Part shown: positions 27,761-36,488 of the stretch, piece by piece
Layout: each line of letters opens with the position of its first letter
Position numbering within the stretch: position 1 is the stretch's first letter
Assembly (NCBI RefSeq): GCF_900102165.1
Contig: NZ_FNBD01000006.1
Span: 174,979-238,978 of the forward strand
DNA: 64,000 bases
Source of the DNA: Cellulophaga baltica
GTDB lineage: Bacteria > Bacteroidota > Bacteroidia > Flavobacteriales > Flavobacteriaceae
Direction: 5' to 3'
Position numbers and translations under genes: made by a program
The notes under the pieces: generated by a model
Told to the model about the DNA's origin: nothing
What the model saw: only the letters and a program-made list of their open reading frames with translations
Databases searched by the model: none

Positions 27761-28447
27761 TTAAAAGTTTGGACTGTGTAAATGTCCTTTGTAGAAAGAA
27801 TCTATAATATCTACTACTTCTTCTTTTGTATCTACAATTTTAATTAAATCTAAGTCTTTCTCACTAATGGTAGCCATGGTAAGCATGGTATTTCTAATCC
27901 AATCCATTAGGCCACTCCAAAATTCCGTTCCTACTAATATAATTGGGAATTTCTCAATTTTATTGGTTTGGATTAAGGTAATTGCTTCAAAAAGTTCATC
28001 TAATGTACCAAAGCCTCCTGGCATTACCACAAAACCTTGACTATATTTTACAAACATAACTTTACGAACAAAGAAGTAATCAAAGTCTAAACTTTTATCG
28101 CTATCAATATAAGGATTGTCATGCTGCTCAAATGGTAAATCAATATTTAAACCTACAGAAGTTCCTCCGGCTAAATTAGCTCCACGATTACCAGCTTCCA
28201 TAATACCTGGGCCTCCTCCAGTAATAACACCATAACCAGCTTCTGCAATACTTTTAGCGACTTCAATAGCTAATTGGTAATATTTATCTTCTTCTTTAGT
28301 TCTTGCTGATCCAAATATGGAAACACAAGGGCCAATTTGACTCATTTTTTCGAATCCGTTTACGAATTCCCCCATTATTTTAAATAAGGCCCATGAATCG
28401 TTTGTTTTTATCTCATTCCAACCCTTATGATGTTGTTCTTTTCTCAT
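27761..28447 (-). CDS. LOG family protein (TIGR00730, cytokinin-riboside phosphorylase-like)
   Basis: A 228-residue Rossmann-fold protein with both LOG signature motifs, GGGPGIMEAGNRGA and PGGFGTLDELFE. Enzymes of this family cleave ribose-5-phosphate from AMP-type nucleotides; bacterial members probably salvage or detoxify nucleoside monophosphates. The pseudo-M1/barrel gene follows 8 bp downstream. The uvrA stop lies 63 bp upstream, so read-through from uvrA is possible. Confidence 0.93.
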   Translation of the reverse strand: MRKEQHHKGWNEIKTNDSWALFKIMGEFVNGFEKMSQIGPCVSIFGSARTKEEDKYYQLAIEVAKSIAEAGYGVITGGGPGIMEAGNRGANLAGGTSVGLNIDLPFEQHDNPYIDSDKSLDFDYFFVRKVMFVKYSQGFVVMPGGFGTLDELFEAITLIQTNKIEKFPIILVGTEFWSGLMDWIRNTMLTMATISEKDLDLIKIVDTKEEVVDIIDSFYKGHLHSPNF

Positions 28448-28510
28448 TCTATCTTTATAATCTTTATTACTATGCTTATATTTTAATCTTTTTGCTGCTT
28501 ATTCTACTAT

Positions 28511-31345
28511 TCACAAACCTAATTCTTTTCTAAGAAACTTTGCCGTATAACTCTTTTTATCTTTGCACACCTCTTCAGGCGTACCTTTTGCAACGAGTTT
28601 ACCGCCTCCTTTACCACCTTCATAACCTATATCAATAATATAGTCTGCCATTTTAATGACATCCATATTGTGTTCTATAACAAGAATAGTATTTCCTTTA
28701 TCTACCAAACGCTCTAAAACTTCCATCAATACTCTAATATCTTCAAAATGCAAACCTGTTGTTGGTTCGTCTAATATATAAAAAGTATTTCCAGTATCTC
28801 TTTTAGAAAGTTCTGTGGCTAATTTTATACGTTGCGCTTCTCCACCAGAGAGTGTTGTAGACTGCTGCCCTAAAGAAATATAGCCTAAACCAACTTCTTT
28901 AATAGTCTTAAGTTTTCTGTGTATTTTTGGAATTAATTCGAAGAAATCTACTGCTTCATTGATGGTCATTTCCAAAACATCTGCTATAGACTTACCTTTA
29001 TACCTAATCTCTAAAGTTTCTCTATTAAAACGTTTCCCATTACAGGTTTCACATTCCACATAGACGTCTGGCAAGAAATTCATTTCAATAACACGCAAGC
29101 CACCACCTTGACAGGTTTCACAACGACCACCTTTTACATTAAAACTAAATCTTCCTGGTTTATATCCGCGAATAGCCGCTTCAGAAGTTTTGGTAAAAAG
29201 AGAACGAATTTCACTAAAAACGCCTGTGTATGTAGCAGGATTTGAACGTGGAGTTCTCCCAATGGGAGATTGATTAATATCAATAACCTTATCAATGTGC
29301 TCTAATCCCGTAATTTTCTTATACGGCATTGGCTTTTTAACCCCATTGAAGTAATAGGCATTCATGATAGGGTAGAGCGTTTCGTTTATTAAAGTAGATT
29401 TTCCACTTCCCGAAACACCTGTAACGCCAATTAATTTTCCTAAAGGAAAACTTGCAGTAACATTTTTAAGATTATTTCCAGTACAACCAGATAAGGTAAT
29501 TTTTTTACCATTTCCTTTTCTGCGTTGCTTAGGTACTTCAATTTGTTTTTTACCTGAGATATAATCAGCGGTCAGCGTGTTGAAATTTTTAAGATCTTCC
29601 GGTTTCCCTTCTGATATAATTTCTCCACCATATTTTCCCGCTTTAGGACCAATATCTATAACATGATCTGCACGCTCAATCATATCTTTATCATGCTCAA
29701 CCACAATTACAGAATTACCTAAATCTCTCAGGGCTTCTAATGATTTTATCAAACGCTCATTGTCACGTTGATGTAATCCAATACTAGGCTCATCTAAAAT
29801 ATACAATACACCCACTAGTTGAGATCCTATCTGTGTGGCTAAACGTATACGTTGTGCTTCACCACCAGAGAGCGATTTAGAGCTTCTGTTTAAAGATAAA
29901 TAATCCAAACCAACATCCAATAAAAATTGAACTCGAGTGCTGATCTCTTTAATAATTTCCTCTGCAATTTTAAGCTGATTTCCCTGAATTTTCTTAGGAA
30001 GCTTTTTGAAGAATTCTGCCAATTCAGAAATATCTAAATGCGCTAATACTGCTATATTCTTTTCATCAACCTTAAAATTTAAAGACTCTTTACGTAAACG
30101 AGAACCATCGCAAGTAGGGCAAGTTATCTTATCCATGTACTCTTTTGCCCACCGTTTAATAGAGGTAGAATCGGCTTCATTAAATTGATTGGTAATGAAA
30201 TTAGATATCCCTTCGTAATCAATTTTATAAGTACGCTTAACACCCAGTGTTTTAGAATCTAAATCAAAACTCTCGACCGTACCGTTTAACAGTACATTGA
30301 TAGCTTCTTCAGAAATTTTTTCAATAGGAGTGTTGATATCAAATTTATAACGTTGGCCAATGGTATCTATTTGTTTAAAAGCCCAAGAACTTTTATACTC
30401 TCCAAGAGGAGCAATACCACCTGCTTTAATCGTTAGTTTTTTATTTGGAAAAATCTTCTTTTCATTTACCTGATAGACATGTCCTAAGCCACTGCAATGA
30501 GAACACATCCCTTTTGGAGAATTGAATGAAAATGTATTAGGCTCTGGATTAGGATAAGAAATACCTGTAGTGGGGCACATTAAATCTCTACTGAAATAAC
30601 GCGCAATTTTTTGTCCTTCTTCTAAAACCATTAATACATTTTCACCGCTATACATAGCCGTGTTTATCGTTTCTGATAATCGTTTATCAAAATCTTCTGT
30701 ATCAATAACTTTTAGTCGGTCTATCACTATTTCAATGTCATGCACCTTGTAACGGTCCACTTTCATTCCTTTAGTAATATCTACTACTACACCATCTACA
30801 CGAACTTTCACAAAACCTTGTTTTGCTATTTGTTCAAATAATTCTCGGTAATGCCCTTTTCTAGATCTAATAACAGGCGCCAGAATATTAATTTTCTTCT
30901 GGTCATAATCCTTTTTTATTAAATCCCGAATTTGATCATCGCTATAACTTACCATTTTCTCGCCAGTATTATAACTGTATGCATCTCCTGCACGAGCATA
31001 TAATAATCGCAAAAAATCGTAAATTTCGGTAATAGTACCTACGGTAGATCGCGGTGATTTAGAAGTAGTTTTTTGCTCAATGGCAATTACCGGAGATAAA
31101 CCATCTATCTTATCCACATCTGGGCGCTCTAAGCCTCCAAGAAACTGTCTTGCATAGGCTGAAAAGGTTTCTATATACCTTCTTTGCCCTTCTGCATAAA
31201 TAGTGTCAAATGCTAAGGATGATTTACCACTTCCTGAAAGTCCTGTGATGACCACTAACTTTTCTCGAGGGATTGTAATGTCTATATTTTTAAGGTTATG
31301 AACGCGTGCGCCTTTCACCTCTATATTCTCTTCGTAATTTATCAT
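28511..31345 (-). CDS. uvrA: UvrA, excinuclease ABC subunit A
   Basis: Damage-recognition ATPase of nucleotide-excision repair (944 aa). Two ABC modules: Walker [14 protein letters not shown] near the N terminus and [13 protein letters not shown] in the second half; signatures [13 protein letters not shown] and [13 protein letters not shown]. Zinc-binding cysteine pairs are present ([35 protein letters not shown]). I choose ATG 31345 ([15 protein letters not shown]), not the in-frame TTG at 31360, because a perfect -7 element at 31364-31371 would place the transcript start at or inside the longer form. Confidence 0.97.
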   Translation of the reverse strand: MINYEENIEVKGARVHNLKNIDITIPREKLVVITGLSGSGKSSLAFDTIYAEGQRRYIETFSAYARQFLGGLERPDVDKIDGLSPVIAIEQKTTSKSPRSTVGTITEIYDFLRLLYARAGDAYSYNTGEKMVSYSDDQIRDLIKKDYDQKKINILAPVIRSRKGHYRELFEQIAKQGFVKVRVDGVVVDITKGMKVDRYKVHDIEIVIDRLKVIDTEDFDKRLSETINTAMYSGENVLMVLEEGQKIARYFSRDLMCPTTGISYPNPEPNTFSFNSPKGMCSHCSGLGHVYQVNEKKIFPNKKLTIKAGGIAPLGEYKSSWAFKQIDTIGQRYKFDINTPIEKISEEAINVLLNGTVESFDLDSKTLGVKRTYKIDYEGISNFITNQFNEADSTSIKRWAKEYMDKITCPTCDGSRLRKESLNFKVDEKNIAVLAHLDISELAEFFKKLPKKIQGNQLKIAEEIIKEISTRVQFLLDVGLDYLSLNRSSKSLSGGEAQRIRLATQIGSQLVGVLYILDEPSIGLHQRDNERLIKSLEALRDLGNSVIVVEHDKDMIERADHVIDIGPKAGKYGGEIISEGKPEDLKNFNTLTADYISGKKQIEVPKQRRKGNGKKITLSGCTGNNLKNVTASFPLGKLIGVTGVSGSGKSTLINETLYPIMNAYYFNGVKKPMPYKKITGLEHIDKVIDINQSPIGRTPRSNPATYTGVFSEIRSLFTKTSEAAIRGYKPGRFSFNVKGGRCETCQGGGLRVIEMNFLPDVYVECETCNGKRFNRETLEIRYKGKSIADVLEMTINEAVDFFELIPKIHRKLKTIKEVGLGYISLGQQSTTLSGGEAQRIKLATELSKRDTGNTFYILDEPTTGLHFEDIRVLMEVLERLVDKGNTILVIEHNMDVIKMADYIIDIGYEGGKGGGKLVAKGTPEEVCKDKKSYTAKFLRKELGL

Positions 31346-31363
31346 TTTCTTTTTCTGCAATTA

Positions 31364-31371
31364 CAAAAATA
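31364..31371 (-). promoter_or_regulatory. Predicted -7 element of uvrA
   Basis: Reads TATTTTTG on the minus strand, matching TAnnTTTG, 19 bp upstream of ATG 31345. No operator like those at 34382-34439 is seen here. Confidence 0.5.
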
Positions 31372-31470
31372 CAATTTTGATAGTTAATTTTATAACTGGC
31401 TATATTTAGTTTTTTGTGATTTGAAAAGCTTAACATAAATTAGCATTTCAAACTTTCAATTTTAAGAATT

Positions 31471-31998
31471 ATGCAAATATTAGGAATCGGTTCAAGAATA
31501 AAACATGCGGAATATGGACTTGGTGCTGTTACCAATGTAACTTCAAAACATTACTGGGTTACTTTTATGGAAAACGGATTAGAAACAATAGACATAAACG
31601 CTGATTTTGAGGTAATTGAAGCTTTAGAAGATGATGTGGATACCATTAGTTTTTCTGAAGTAGAACAATCTCTGATTTCAATTTTAAGAAAATGGAGTGA
31701 TGCTAGCTCTGTTACCCCTATTGCTGATAAATGGCGTGGCGGAACGATTGTGATGCAACCGGGTGATTCTAATTTGAGTGATAAAATTGTACCTATTGAC
31801 ACCTTTTTTCATAAAATAGTCATGGTTCGTGACCGTATTAGGGTAATGGAACAAAAAATAAACGCTAGCGAGAATTTAGATGATCAAGAAAAGATTGATT
31901 TACAACAATACATTACTAGAATATATGGAAGCTTAACGACATTTAATGTGCTATTTAAAAATCAAAGCGATCATTTTGTGGGCGAAAAATCTAAATAA
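31471..31998 (+). CDS. Conserved hypothetical protein with N-terminal SH3/KOW-like segment
   Basis: A 175-residue cytoplasmic protein. The N-terminal 45 residues (GIGSRIKHAEYGLGAVTNVT) look like the small SH3/Tudor-type barrel also seen at the UvrD C terminus (HTRFGRGTVVKIDG). The rest is acidic and helical, possibly coiled (residues 60-160). I do not recognise a named family. It is divergent from uvrA with 125 bp between starts, but nothing shows a shared function. Confidence 0.75.
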   Translation: MQILGIGSRIKHAEYGLGAVTNVTSKHYWVTFMENGLETIDINADFEVIEALEDDVDTISFSEVEQSLISILRKWSDASSVTPIADKWRGGTIVMQPGDSNLSDKIVPIDTFFHKIVMVRDRIRVMEQKINASENLDDQEKIDLQQYITRIYGSLTTFNVLFKNQSDHFVGEKSK

Positions 31999-32041
31999 CT
32001 AAAAGCATAAATCTGTTCGTAATAAACAATAGTACAATATA

Positions 32042-32818
32042 CTAGGATACTGCTTTTTTCTCACTCAAATATTTCCAATAGCGCTTTGGCACATGCTGAG
32101 TATGTAACTTTAAATTCACTCTTGAAGCAATATTTGTGCTTTTAAAATAGTTGTTCCATAAATCCTGAAACTCATATTCTTCATCTGTAAAAACATTGCT
32201 TTTTTTCGTTTTGTTGCTATGAATCCCATCCATATCTAAAGTAATGAACTCAACGGCGTCTAAATTATAATAGATGCCGTATTTGCGTTTTACATCATAA
32301 ATAATCCATTGCTGGTCTGCATACCTGCTTTTAAAATGTTTAGAAATTAAGGGTAGCACATCAAAATCTGGCTCTATATTAGAAAAATAAATAGCATCTT
32401 TTGTTAATTGAAATCGGACGAACGCTTCCATACGATGTTTTTCTCTTCCTACAGATTTGGCAAGTTGACTAATTTTTAGCACAATATCATCAGAAAAATT
32501 AAGATGCAATAGTTCCGTTTCTGAAAACAATTTTTGAATATACCGATAGAGTAGTAGCTCTATTCCTTTTGTTTCGCTAAGAAATGCAAAGTATATATTC
32601 TTTATGGCTGTATTATTCTTTTTCTGTATGCCATTCCAAACCCGCTTTGATTTTAAAACATCCGTATAAACTAATTTTGCATCAGAAAACAAACCACTTT
32701 GTGCGCTTTCCTCTTTCTGAATATCTGCAATAATCAACTTTTGCTCAAAAGCTTGAAAAACAGCTGTTAAGTATCCATTAAAACTTCCATCGTAAACTAA
32801 AATTTTTGCTTCGTTCAT
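32042..32818 (-). CDS. TIGR03915 family putative DNA repair protein
   Basis: A 258-residue protein of the family that always partners the TIGR03916 radical SAM protein (DUF4130-type). Family marks are the N-terminal ILVYDGSFNGYLTAVFQAFE, SVGREKHRMEAFVRF, and the C-terminal KLHTQHVPKRYWKYLSEK. In proteobacteria the equivalent domain is fused to a uracil-DNA-glycosylase-like domain, which suggests a DNA-base-lesion role. It is the last gene of the predicted operon driven from the operator region at 34356-34470. Confidence 0.92.
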   Translation of the reverse strand: MNEAKILVYDGSFNGYLTAVFQAFEQKLIIADIQKEESAQSGLFSDAKLVYTDVLKSKRVWNGIQKKNNTAIKNIYFAFLSETKGIELLLYRYIQKLFSETELLHLNFSDDIVLKISQLAKSVGREKHRMEAFVRFQLTKDAIYFSNIEPDFDVLPLISKHFKSRYADQQWIIYDVKRKYGIYYNLDAVEFITLDMDGIHSNKTKKSNVFTDEEYEFQDLWNNYFKSTNIASRVNLKLHTQHVPKRYWKYLSEKKAVS

Positions 32819-32855
32819 ACCATATAATTTAATTTATATCCTGATTTAGAACCTA

Positions 32856-33086
32856 CTAAACGGGACTATCCATTTCTTTAATCACTGCTTCATCGATGCT
32901 ATTTGCTGGTGCATTTCTCCGAAAAAACAAGCTATTAAATTTCTTTCTAAGAGCCCTTTTTAGGTTGCTTTTAAATGCAATCATGCCATATCCAATATTT
33001 AGAATTGTATTTCGTCTTTTTTCTAGAGAAGACCATGATTGTTTCATACTGCCGTGGTTTGCTATGGTGGGTTTGGTTGTGCTCAT
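32856..33086 (-). CDS. Small basic protein in the radical SAM operon
   Basis: A 76-residue ORF starting 6 bp after the radical SAM stop and ending 37 bp before the TIGR03915 gene. It is Lys/Arg rich in the middle (SNLKRALRKKFNSLFFRR) with an acidic tail. No family is recognised. Placement in the gap of a tight operon, ATG start and clean stop support it as real. The overlapping plus-strand ORF is very hydrophobic and looks like its shadow. It may be a DNA-binding accessory factor or a chance frame. Confidence 0.5.
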   Translation of the reverse strand: MSTTKPTIANHGSMKQSWSSLEKRRNTILNIGYGMIAFKSNLKRALRKKFNSLFFRRNAPANSIDEAVIKEMDSPV

Positions 33087-33092
33087 TTTGAA

Positions 33093-34355
33093 TTAGTTAA
33101 ATAAGGATAATTGTGAGCTATAATTATTCCTGAACTTTCCTTGAGAATTTTGAAGAATTAATCCTTTTATTTGAATAGCTTGCAAATCCTTATGAGCATA
33201 ATCATTACCACTACATACCATAAAATACTTAGCCCTATTTAAGGCTACTCCAATTTTCTTAAGATGATCAAATGTTAGCTTTCTATATTTTCTAGCATTG
33301 ATGATTTTATATACAGAATTCATTCCTAAACCGGGAATTCTTGCTAGCATCCTAGGTTCTGCAGTATTTACATCTATAGGAAACTGTGACAAATTACGCA
33401 AAGCCCAACTTAATTTAGGATCCACATCTATATCTAAATTTGGATGTGTATCATTCAAAATTTCTTTAACACCAAAGCCATAAAAACGAAGCAACCAATC
33501 TGTCTGATACAATCTATTTTCACGCAACATGGGTACTTGCGAACCTATAGCTGGGAGTCTACTATCATCTGCCACGGGTACATAGCCGGAATAATAGACC
33601 CGTTTCATGTTATAGTTTTTGTAATAATGTGTTGCCGAATACATAATATCTTTGTCAGATTCTCCTGTGGCACCTATAATCATTTGTGTACTTTGCCCCG
33701 CAGGGGCATATATTGGTGTGCTTTTAGTAATCTTTTTTTCTGCCTTATAAATCAGAATTTCGTTCTTAACTTTTAACATGGGCTTTGTAAAGTCTTCATG
33801 CTTCTTATCTGGAGCTAATAATTTTAAACCAGAAATAGTTGGCACCTCTATATTTACCGATAATCGGTCTGCATATAATCCAGCCTCATACATTAATTCA
33901 TCACTCGCTCCAGGAATAGATTTAAGATGAATGTAGCCGTTAAAATTTTCCTCAAGTCTCAATTTCTTAGCCACGGCCACCAAACGCTCCATGGTATAAT
34001 CAGGACTTTTAAAAATTCCTGAACTTAAAAAAAGTCCCTCTATATAGTTACGGCGGTAAAAATTAATAGTAAGATCTACGGCTTCTTGAATTTTAAAAGC
34101 AGCTCTTTTTATATCATTGCTTTTTCTGGTCACACAATAGGCACAATCAAAAATGCAATGATTAGTGAGCAATATCTTTAAGAGCGACACACAACGTCCA
34201 TCTTCCGTATAGGTATGACAAATACCCATACCCGTACTATCACCGAGGCCTTTATTTTTATTACCCCTAGTACTTCCACTACTAGAGCATGAAACGTCGT
34301 ACTTTGCGGCATCGGCCAAAATATTTAATTTTTCTTTTATTCGTTCGAAAGACAT
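33093..34355 (-). CDS. Putative DNA modification/repair radical SAM protein (TIGR03916)
   Basis: A 420-residue radical SAM enzyme of uncharacterised reaction. The 4Fe-4S/SAM motif CX3CX2C is Cys67, Cys71, Cys74 (TNHCIFDCAYCVT). Extra conserved Cys occur near the N terminus (SCSSSG, GICHTY). A C-terminal helix-hairpin-helix (LARIPGLGMNSVYKIINAR) suggests DNA binding. It is first in an operon with the small basic protein and TIGR03915, and is divergent from the LexA-like gene with a shared operator region. The pair is conserved across bacteria and predicted to act on damaged or modified DNA. Confidence 0.93.
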   Translation of the reverse strand: MSFERIKEKLNILADAAKYDVSCSSSGSTRGNKNKGLGDSTGMGICHTYTEDGRCVSLLKILLTNHCIFDCAYCVTRKSNDIKRAAFKIQEAVDLTINFYRRNYIEGLFLSSGIFKSPDYTMERLVAVAKKLRLEENFNGYIHLKSIPGASDELMYEAGLYADRLSVNIEVPTISGLKLLAPDKKHEDFTKPMLKVKNEILIYKAEKKITKSTPIYAPAGQSTQMIIGATGESDKDIMYSATHYYKNYNMKRVYYSGYVPVADDSRLPAIGSQVPMLRENRLYQTDWLLRFYGFGVKEILNDTHPNLDIDVDPKLSWALRNLSQFPIDVNTAEPRMLARIPGLGMNSVYKIINARKYRKLTFDHLKKIGVALNRAKYFMVCSGNDYAHKDLQAIQIKGLILQNSQGKFRNNYSSQLSLFN

Positions 34356-34375
34356 AGTTCAAATTGTAATTACTC

Positions 34376-34406
34376 CAAAATTATGGAAATATTCCTAAAT
34401 ATGGAA
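34376..34406 (-). promoter_or_regulatory. Predicted promoter of the radical SAM operon
   Basis: On the minus strand the -7 element TAATTTTG occupies 34383-34376 (full match). A weak -33 (TTC for TTG) is at 34406-34404, spacer 20 bp. Operator 1 lies between these elements and operator 2 covers the -33. Confidence 0.5.
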
Positions 34407-34439
34407 TTTTTCCATAAAATATTTTGGATTATATCCAAA
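34385..34439. promoter_or_regulatory. Three palindromic operator sites of the LexA-like regulator
   Basis: Three sites share a GGAW-N3-WTCC core. Site 1, GGAAATATTCC (34385-34395), is an 11-bp palindrome. Site 2, TATGGAATTTTTCCATA (34400-34416), and site 3, TTTGGATTATATCCAAA (34423-34439), are perfect 17-bp palindromes with 3-base centres. Centres lie at 34390, 34408 and 34431. The sites cover both divergent promoters, so one repressor could shut both genes. No copy is seen upstream of uvrA, uvrD or recG. Confidence 0.72.
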
Positions 34440-34452
34440 TTGCGTATATTTG
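34423..34452 (+). promoter_or_regulatory. Predicted promoter of the LexA-like regulator gene
   Basis: The -33 TTTG (34423-34426) and -7 TATATTTG (34445-34452) are separated by 18 bp and match the Bacteroidota consensus fully. Operator 3 starts at the -33 and fills most of the spacer, the layout of an autorepressed gene. The -7 overlaps the in-frame TTG at 34450, arguing for the ATG at 34471. Confidence 0.7.
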
Positions 34453-34470
34453 GCTTATTACGAAAGGATT

Positions 34471-35229
34471 ATGGAAAACGAAATTACCCTGAAACGCTTT
34501 ATAGAAATCAGAAGAGACTTAGGTTTTACGCAAGCTGAATTTGCCGCTTTGATTGGTGTGTCTAACACTACTGCAGATATAGAACGCGGAAGAACCAAAC
34601 TTTCTGGTAAAGTGGTCACAGAGCTTTTAAAACAATTTAAAATTAATCCGTTGTGGTTGTTTGGAGAAAGTGATTCTAAATATATAGAAACTTCTCATAC
34701 CAGTGTAATTCCTAAAGTAGTTACTGTAGATTCTGCAGATCGCGAAAATATGGTTTTAGTGAATGCTAAAGCAGCAGCCGGTTATCCACAAAATATTGCT
34801 GATACAAGTTGGTATCAACAATTGCCAGCATTTGATTTACCTATACCTGAATTTAGAAATGCTACCTACAGAGGTTTTCAAGTAGAAGGAGACAGTATGT
34901 TGCCTAATTTAAGACCAGGGGAGTGGGTACTCGCAAAAGCTATTGAACATATTGATGATGTTACGCCCAACAAAATTTATGTAGTAGTACTTCAAGATGC
35001 CGTTTTGGTTAAAAAAGTTATTAAAAAGCCCAACTCTAATAATGTTACTTTAGTTTCCTTAAACGAAAACTATCCACCTTATGAAATCAAACCTTTTCAA
35101 ATTCAAGAAATTTGGCAGGTTAATAGTAAGATTACTTTTGGCGTTGATGCAACCACAGAAACAGGCCTATTAAGACAATTACAAGAATCTATGGAAGAAT
35201 TAAAAAGCCAGTTACGGGTTCAGAACTAG
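34471..35229 (+). CDS. LexA-like XRE-S24 transcriptional regulator, self-cleaving
   Basis: A 252-residue repressor with an N-terminal XRE helix-turn-helix (about 16-45, FTQAEFAALIGVSNTTADIE) and a C-terminal S24/LexA peptidase domain. All self-cleavage parts are present: scissile Ala103-Gly104 (KAAAGYPQ), Ser142 in EGDSMLP and Lys181 in VLVKKV; spacing is similar to LexA. The ATG at 34471 follows an AAAGGA ribosome site and lies beyond the predicted -7. It probably binds the three adjacent palindromes and releases itself and the radical SAM operon upon RecA-type damage signalling. No phage genes surround it. Confidence 0.9.
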   Translation: MENEITLKRFIEIRRDLGFTQAEFAALIGVSNTTADIERGRTKLSGKVVTELLKQFKINPLWLFGESDSKYIETSHTSVIPKVVTVDSADRENMVLVNAKAAAGYPQNIADTSWYQQLPAFDLPIPEFRNATYRGFQVEGDSMLPNLRPGEWVLAKAIEHIDDVTPNKIYVVVLQDAVLVKKVIKKPNSNNVTLVSLNENYPPYEIKPFQIQEIWQVNSKITFGVDATTETGLLRQLQESMEELKSQLRVQN

Positions 35230-35235
35230 AATCTC

Positions 35236-35517
35236 CTATTCATAAACACATTTATACGAAGTATCTTCTGTCACTTTCACATCAAAAGAACTATTGGCAT
35301 CCACTTTAAACGTTTGATAAGGAGTATAGGTGCTCCAAACTGTTGCATCCTTTAATTTTACTTCCATACTGCCCGAAATTACCGTCATATGTTCTACTGT
35401 TGTGGTTCCGAACGTGTAAGCTCCAGGAGCCATTACTCCAACTGTAGCCCTGCCTTCTGTATTTTTAAAAGCAATGGAAACAACCTTATCTTCGAAATAT
35501 GTATTTGTCTTAAACAT
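35236..35517 (-). CDS. ppnP: Pyrimidine/purine nucleoside phosphorylase PpnP
   Basis: A 93-residue cupin of the PpnP (DUF1255) family, which cleaves many nucleosides with phosphate to give base and ribose-1-phosphate. The chain shows the family pattern: SIAFKNTEGRATVGVMAPG, FGTTTVEHMTVISG, and the C-terminal SFDVKVTEDTSYKCVYE. Length is normal. It ends 6 bp after the convergent LexA-like gene; no relation in function is evident. Confidence 0.93.
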   Translation of the reverse strand: MFKTNTYFEDKVVSIAFKNTEGRATVGVMAPGAYTFGTTTVEHMTVISGSMEVKLKDATVWSTYTPYQTFKVDANSSFDVKVTEDTSYKCVYE

Positions 35518-35607
35518 ACTATAGCGCTAAATTTAAAAGTAAAACTAAGTACAAATAGTGGAATAGAAATCATATTCACAAAGAACTCTTCTTTTGTGGT
35601 AATTTAA

Positions 35608-35760
35608 TTATTCTTTGGGTTTCTTCGCTGATTGCTGAATTTCTTTAAGGCGTTGCTTACGCGCTTCTTTCTCGTCCCGGAGCTTATTAATTTTACGATT
35701 CATAAGCTTGGTATGTTTCGCTTTATTCTTAGTATTTTTTTCTTTTCCTTTTTTTGACAT
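35608..35760 (-). CDS. Very basic 50-aa protein
   Basis: An ATG at 35760 opens a 50-residue frame ending at TAA 35608. About 38 percent of residues are Lys or Arg (starts MSKKGKEKNTKNKAKHTK, ends QQSAKKPKE) and it is helical with no hydrophobic stretch. It fills the gap between ppnP and the membrane protein gene, whose stop is 5 bp away on the same strand. Short Lys-rich proteins of this kind are common in Flavobacteriia. It may bind nucleic acid or ribosome; function is unknown. Confidence 0.6.
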   Translation of the reverse strand: MSKKGKEKNTKNKAKHTKLMNRKINKLRDEKEARKQRLKEIQQSAKKPKE

Positions 35761-35765
35761 AAGTT

Positions 35766-36479
35766 TTAATTGTACGCTCTAACTTCTCCCATACTTAATG
35801 ATACAGGACCAATTTTATGAGAAGTAGGCAAAAGAACGCCATTTTCCATAGTTTTCCAATTATCCCAAGTAGCTTCTAAACCACCAATAGGAATAATTTT
35901 CACCCACATTTTGTAGCTTGTAGGCATTCCGTTTTCTTTTAATTTCCAGACATAAGAATCTCCAGGAGTGGTACCGCCAGAATTATAGGTAATCATTAAG
36001 CCTTGTGTCCCATCATCTAAAGTTACTAAGCTTCTAATTGTGCCTTCATCAAAAATTTTAAAAGGTGCAACCAACCAAAAAGAATCATTATTAAAATAAT
36101 CTGTTGCCGTGGTTATCAACTTTGTTTTTTCCGTACCAATAACTTTTGCTCCATTTTCAAAAACTTCACTCAACTTAGGCGTATTTAAGTTCAATAAAAC
36201 CTTGTATTGCTCCCAAATAACGGTTACGTGCCCTATTTTTCTGTCCCATTTATACCTATGATTACCTCCTGCAAAAGACCACTCTAAATATCTTGTATCT
36301 TGATATGCTGCTTTATTTATGGCAGTAAGCATCTTATAAGCTAAAGCATCTGCCTCTTGGGTATTTTTACCTTCGGGAACCTTTTCATTATACATAAAAT
36401 ACACCACAACAAGAACTGCAATCAACAGTCCAAAAAGTACTAGGATAGCTTTTAAAATTCCTTTCAATATTCTCTTCAT
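35766..36479 (-). CDS. Conserved hypothetical membrane-anchored protein
   Basis: A 237-residue protein with an N-terminal membrane helix (about 8-30, ILKAILVLFGLLIAVLVVVY) and a periplasmic, beta-rich domain full of Trp (WSFAGGNHRYKWDRKIGHV, VIWEQYKVLL). I do not recognise the family. No catalytic motif is seen. It lies 9 bp after ggt and 5 bp before the basic 50-aa protein, so all three may be one transcript. A lipid- or glycan-related envelope role is only a guess. Confidence 0.75.
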   Translation of the reverse strand: MKRILKGILKAILVLFGLLIAVLVVVYFMYNEKVPEGKNTQEADALAYKMLTAINKAAYQDTRYLEWSFAGGNHRYKWDRKIGHVTVIWEQYKVLLNLNTPKLSEVFENGAKVIGTEKTKLITTATDYFNNDSFWLVAPFKIFDEGTIRSLVTLDDGTQGLMITYNSGGTTPGDSYVWKLKENGMPTSYKMWVKIIPIGGLEATWDNWKTMENGVLLPTSHKIGPVSLSMGEVRAYN

Positions 36480-36488
36480 ATAAATAAT

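Noticed and set aside
32896-33096. 66-aa hydrophobic plus-strand frame
   Set aside because: It is the complement of the basic 76-aa frame that fits the operon; it has no promoter or neighbours on that strand.
34471-35229. Prophage CI-type repressor marking an integrated phage
   Set aside because: No integrase, structural or lysis genes surround it; the divergent partner is a conserved repair-type operon.
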